Assembly: GCA_002686465.1 (NCBI GenBank)
Contig: NZCP01000027.1
Location: forward strand, 1-7,492
DNA length: 7,492 bases
Direction: 5' to 3'
From: Candidatus Woesebacteria bacterium
GTDB taxonomy: Bacteria > Patescibacteriota > Microgenomatia > UBA8517 > UBA10165
Shown: positions 5,100-7,492 of the stretch, one piece after another
Layout: each line of letters starts with the position of its first letter
Position numbering within the stretch: position 1 is the first letter of the stretch
Made by a program: the position numbers and the translations under genes
The notes under the pieces: model-generated
What the model was told of the DNA's origin: nothing
What the model saw: the letters and a program-made list of their open reading frames with translations, nothing else
Database searches by the model: none

Positions 5100-5558
5100 A
5101 TGCTCAAACTGATTATTTTTAGACACGGAGAATACGAATTCACAGGTGGTAGTTTAATTGAAGACGGTATAAGTCAAGTCGAGACAACCAGTAAACTCCT
5201 CAGAGAATTATTAGCCAATAATTCTGTAACAGTCCTTTGTTCTAAAAAACCACGTGCACGTGAAAGCGCAGATATCGTCGGGCGCATACTCGGCGTCGAG
5301 CCAAGTGACCATGAATGCCTGTACCCTATAGGCACCAGACAGCATGAAGTCTGTGAGGAAGCTGTCGCAGTACTGCAACTCCTAGATCAGCAAGATGCTG
5401 ATATCGTAATACTAGTGACACACAAAGAATACGCCGAGTTCTTACCTGGATTTTTTGCCCGTGAAAGGCTGGAATTTGATTTTCCAAATATAAAATGCAG
5501 AAAAGGCCAAGCTGTAATTATAGATTGTAATGAAAAAAACTTACGCCTTGCCCCGTAA
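5100..5558 (+). CDS. Histidine phosphatase superfamily protein (SixA-like size)
   Basis: A 152-residue protein with the core of the histidine phosphatase (phosphoglycerate mutase-like) superfamily, which forms a phosphohistidine intermediate. FRHGE (7-11) gives the nucleophile H9 with R8. CSKKPRARESA (47-57) is the second motif (S-x-x-x-R-A-x-x-S/T-A), placing the second phosphate-binding arginine at R52. VTHKE (106-110) gives the second histidine H108. Acidic residues near 83-87 (EVCEE) are candidates for the general acid. All core residues are present, so it should be catalytic. The small size, without insertions, fits the SixA/CobC/Ais-like small members; the substrate cannot be read. It has no signal peptide and is probably cytosolic. 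It has its own promoter region after a terminator and palindrome, and probably shares a transcript with the membrane peptide at 5652, both ending at the terminator 5764-5811. Confidence 0.85.
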   Translation: MLKLIIFRHGEYEFTGGSLIEDGISQVETTSKLLRELLANNSVTVLCSKKPRARESADIVGRILGVEPSDHECLYPIGTRQHEVCEEAVAVLQLLDQQDADIVILVTHKEYAEFLPGFFARERLEFDFPNIKCRKGQAVIIDCNEKNLRLAP

Positions 5559-5639
5559 TTGTTTTATTGCTTACTGAAAAGCCAAACATTTTAAAGGAAA
5601 TGCGACGACAGACTAACCGTTCTCATACTCAAAACCAAC

Positions 5640-5646
5640 AGGAAGG
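5640..5646 (+). promoter_or_regulatory. Ribosome binding site of the membrane micropeptide
   Basis: AGGAAGG lies 5 nt before ATG 5652, a good Shine-Dalgarno match. It decides between two overlapping frames here, because the longer frame (5567-5830) has only a TTG start, or an ATG at 5600 with AAGGA a single base away. Confidence 0.6.
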
Positions 5647-5651
5647 TCAAG

Positions 5652-5738
5652 ATGAAGCTAAGAACAATTGCCGCTATTTCCGTCACGATAATGTTCATTA
5701 TCCTGATTGTCGGAACTGCCCTTATGTCAAACCAATGA
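5652..5738 (+). CDS. Single-pass membrane micropeptide (28 aa)
   Basis: MKLRTIAAISVTIMFIILIV plus eight more residues (GTALMSNQ), ending at TGA 5736-5738. A short positive N-terminus (K2, R4) is followed by about 20 hydrophobic residues and a short polar tail, so an N-in, C-out membrane helix is expected. A signal-peptide-like or toxin-like role is possible, but no family is recognised. The good Shine-Dalgarno sequence and the strong terminator 26 bp after the stop frame it as a real last gene of the phosphatase transcript. It lies 93 nt after the phosphatase stop. The competing longer frame overlaps the terminator stem and lacks a good start. Confidence 0.6.
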   Translation: MKLRTIAAISVTIMFIILIVGTALMSNQ

Positions 5739-5763
5739 TAAAGGTACTCAATGAAAAAATATC

Positions 5764-5811
5764 CGGCCGACGGTTCCCGTGCTCAGCACGTGGGATCGCC
5801 GGTCGTTTTTT
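5764..5811 (+). terminator. Strong Rho-independent terminator after the micropeptide
   Basis: Bases 5764-5782 pair with 5786-5805 around a TCA loop, with three G-U pairs, one A-C mismatch and one bulged T. Six T follow (5806-5811). Six A at 5754-5759 flank the other side, so it may also work in reverse. It separates the phosphatase unit from the ATPase promoter. Confidence 0.92.
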
Positions 5812-5850
5812 ATTATCTATTTATGATTAGTCACAAAAATCGTAAATCTC

Positions 5851-5859
5851 TGGTATAAT
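5851..5859 (+). promoter_or_regulatory. Extended -10 promoter of the GspE/PilB-type ATPase
   Basis: TGGTATAAT is a perfect extended -10 box. The -35 region (TCACAA 5831-5836) is poor, which an extended -10 can offset. The ATG lies 15 nt after the -10, giving an inferred leader of about 9 nt without a Shine-Dalgarno sequence, much like the acyl-CoA synthetase. Confidence 0.65.
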
Positions 5860-5874
5860 TTAATTATCAAACTT

Positions 5875-7492
5875 ATGCCCGATACCAATACAAAAAATAA
5901 TCCTGCTCAGCCGCAAACGCCTCCACAAACACGTGAGGATTTAGAAAATGCTTTGAAAAAAGGCCGCCTACCAAAACTGTCTACCGTCAAAGCCACGCGC
6001 GAGCTGTCGAACAAAATGCGCGATATTCGGCTGAAAGAAAAAGAATCCCAAGCCGAAGCTGCCAGCGTGCGAGGTGGGTTACCATATGTAAATTTACGTG
6101 GGTTACCGATTAGTCCGGATTCTCTGGCTGTTATTACTCGCGAACAAGCCGAAAGCCTAAAAATAATTAGTTTTTATTATACTGCCGAACTTTTAAAAAT
6201 CGGGGCGGTTAATCCAGACGATCCAAAAGTAAAAGAAGTTTTGGATAGGCTGGCTACCGACCGTCACCTAAAACCGGAATTATATAAAATCTCTCAGGCT
6301 AGTTTTGACTTCGCCGTTAAACTTTACGAATCGTTACCAAAAATTAAGCCAATTATTAAGGGAGTCGAAATCACGGCCGACGACATCGGTGAGTTTAGCC
6401 GCGACATCAATACTTTCCGCGACCTAGCCGTCAAACTAAAATCTACCAACATCAGTGACATCGTCGTCTTGTTAATCGCGGGTGGAGTTAAAGCTCGCGC
6501 GTCGGACATTCACCTAGAAACCGAAGAGTCTGGGGTTAAGGTTCGTTATCGTATTGACGGCGTGCTCCAAGACGTAGCTACTATTGAAAAAGACAAATGG
6601 GATCCAATTGTTTCTCGGCTTAAATTAATTGCTAGTTTAAAAATAAATGTAGCCGACCGGCCGCAAGACGGACGGTTTACTATTTATCTGGAAGAAGACA
6701 CAATCGACGTGCGTGTCTCGGCTATTCCGACTGCGTTTGGTGAAAGCGTGGTTATGCGTTTACTGATGTCTTCAACCACTGGATTCGACTTCGAAGACTT
6801 GGGCTTGCGCGGCAAATCGTTTATGGTCCTAAACGACGAGATAACCAAACCAAACGGTATGATCTTAACCACCGGCCCAACCGGAAGTGGTAAAACAACT
6901 ACTTTGTACGGAATAGTTAAGCGCTTAAACGTGCCGGGCACCAAGATTATTACTCTAGAAGATCCAGTTGAATACAAAATCCCCGGTGTTAGCCAAAGCC
7001 AAGTAGATTATTCTAAAGAATATACTTTTGCCAAAGGCTTGCGCTCTATAGTCCGCCAAGACCCCGACGTTATCTTGGTTGGAGAAATTAGAGATCTCGA
7101 AACAGCCGAGATCGCGATTAACGCGGCCTTAACTGGTCACCTTGTGGTGACTACTTTGCATACCAACGATGCGGCCGGAACTATTCCGAGATTTTTGTCT
7201 ATGGGTGTAAAACCTTTTCTGCTGGCGCCTGCGCTTAATGCCATGATCGGGCAACGTCTGGTACGCCGCATCTGCCAAAACTGTAAAAAACAAACTGAAC
7301 TGGACAACAAAAGTATGTCCAAAGTTTTACGCATTTTAAAAACTATTCCGGTTGAATCTGCCGCCCGACCGGACTTAAAAAATTTAAAATTTTACAAAGG
7401 CGGAGGCTGCGAACAATGCCAAGGCCTCGGCTATACCGGCCGACTGGGTATTTTTGAAATTATGACTATGTCACCAGCTATTGAAAAATTAA
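5875..7492 (+). CDS. GspE/PilB-type secretion or pilus ATPase (3' end outside window)
   Basis: Open for 539 codons from ATG 5875 to the window edge, with no stop. This is the hexameric cytoplasmic ATPase that powers assembly of type IV pili or type II secretion pseudopili. Residues 1-65 are polar and charged. Residues 67-160 (LPYVNLRGLPIS onward) look like the N-terminal GspE/MshEN-type domain. Then come KARASDIHLE (206-215) and VRYRIDG (223-229) of the N2 domain, Walker A GPTGSGKT (334-341), the Asp box ITLEDPVEY (359-367), Walker B ILVGEIRD (400-407), and the His box TGHLVVTTLHTNDA (420-433). The zinc-binding tetracysteine is CQNC (467-470) with CEQC (512-515); this motif favours GspE/PilB over the retraction ATPase PilT. 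All catalytic motifs are intact. About 30 or more residues remain beyond the edge. The start is supported by the extended -10 box; no Shine-Dalgarno sequence is seen. It is the first gene of its unit in view; other pilus genes may follow. Confidence 0.95.
   Translation, partial: MPDTNTKNNPAQPQTPPQTREDLENALKKGRLPKLSTVKATRELSNKMRDIRLKEKESQAEAASVRGGLPYVNLRGLPISPDSLAVITREQAESLKIISFYYTAELLKIGAVNPDDPKVKEVLDRLATDRHLKPELYKISQASFDFAVKLYESLPKIKPIIKGVEITADDIGEFSRDINTFRDLAVKLKSTNISDIVVLLIAGGVKARASDIHLETEESGVKVRYRIDGVLQDVATIEKDKWDPIVSRLKLIASLKINVADRPQDGRFTIYLEEDTIDVRVSAIPTAFGESVVMRLLMSSTTGFDFEDLGLRGKSFMVLNDEITKPNGMILTTGPTGSGKTTTLYGIVKRLNVPGTKIITLEDPVEYKIPGVSQSQVDYSKEYTFAKGLRSIVRQDPDVILVGEIRDLETAEIAINAALTGHLVVTTLHTNDAAGTIPRFLSMGVKPFLLAPALNAMIGQRLVRRICQNCKKQTELDNKSMSKVLRILKTIPVESAARPDLKNLKFYKGGGCEQCQGLGYTGRLGIFEIMTMSPAIEKL

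Noticed and set aside
5567..5830. 87-codon frame with several cysteines
   Set aside because: It starts at a TTG without a ribosome binding site, runs through the terminator stem, and overlaps the better supported membrane peptide. Kept only as a competing possibility.
2160..7492. Second copy of the tRNA 3' end as an attachment site
   Set aside because: I looked for CGACTCCGTCCGGGGGC-like sequence downstream on both strands by eye and found none, so no attR is claimed.
103..7492. UGA recoding as in some candidate-phyla bacteria
   Set aside because: None of the long frames contains an internal TGA, and the families read through normally with the standard code.
1..7492. CRISPR array, insertion sequence or replication origin
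   Set aside because: No spaced direct repeats, transposase motifs with terminal inverted repeats, or DnaA-box clusters were seen.

Overview
The window looks like a bacterial chromosome segment of moderate, uneven base composition that uses the standard genetic code (the complete frames end in TAA or TAG, with no internal UGA). Ordinary housekeeping genes flank a small accessory region. The divergent GspE/PilB-type pilus ATPase, the tRNA without an encoded CCA, the very short leaders before the two host genes and the heptamer repeats between genes suggest a candidate-phyla lineage such as Patescibacteria. That placement is an impression from style, not a demonstrated assignment.

Layout. Positions 1-102 hold a UUCG-capped terminator of an off-window plus-strand gene. 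A complete long-chain acyl-CoA synthetase lies on the minus strand at 103-1842, with an extended -10 box close to its start. Positions 1843-2087 are non-coding. They contain a GC-rich element with two stem-loops, a near-copy of the tRNA 5' end, and a run of heptamer repeats leading into a tRNA-Arg(CCU) at 2088-2159.

Positions 2160 to about 4545 are visibly more AT-rich and look like phage-derived cargo next to the tRNA. This part holds an HNH-nuclease-like reading frame with no start codon (its natural start lies in another frame), an open segment without a start that carries two phage-type helix repeats, a 437-residue virion-like protein, and a 105-residue coiled-coil protein with one C-terminal membrane helix (XhlA/holin-accessory style). 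A 32-codon antisense membrane ORF lies between the last two. No second copy of the tRNA end was found in the window, so an intact integrated element cannot be shown.

Positions about 4545-5811 form a second accessory block. It starts with an orphan C-terminal half of PurQ (the glutaminase partner of FGAM synthase), which keeps the His and Glu of the triad but lacks the Cys domain. A strong terminator, a perfect 26-bp palindrome and a TTGACA box follow. Then come a 152-residue histidine phosphatase and a 28-residue membrane peptide with a good Shine-Dalgarno sequence, closed by another strong terminator.

The right end (5875 onward) is a GspE/PilB-type secretion or pilus ATPase. It is open for 539 codons and runs off the window.

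The strongest leads are the out-of-frame HNH gene, the truncated purQ at the cargo edge, the palindrome before the phosphatase, the two unannotated membrane micropeptides, and the contrast between short-leader host genes and Shine-Dalgarno-led accessory genes.
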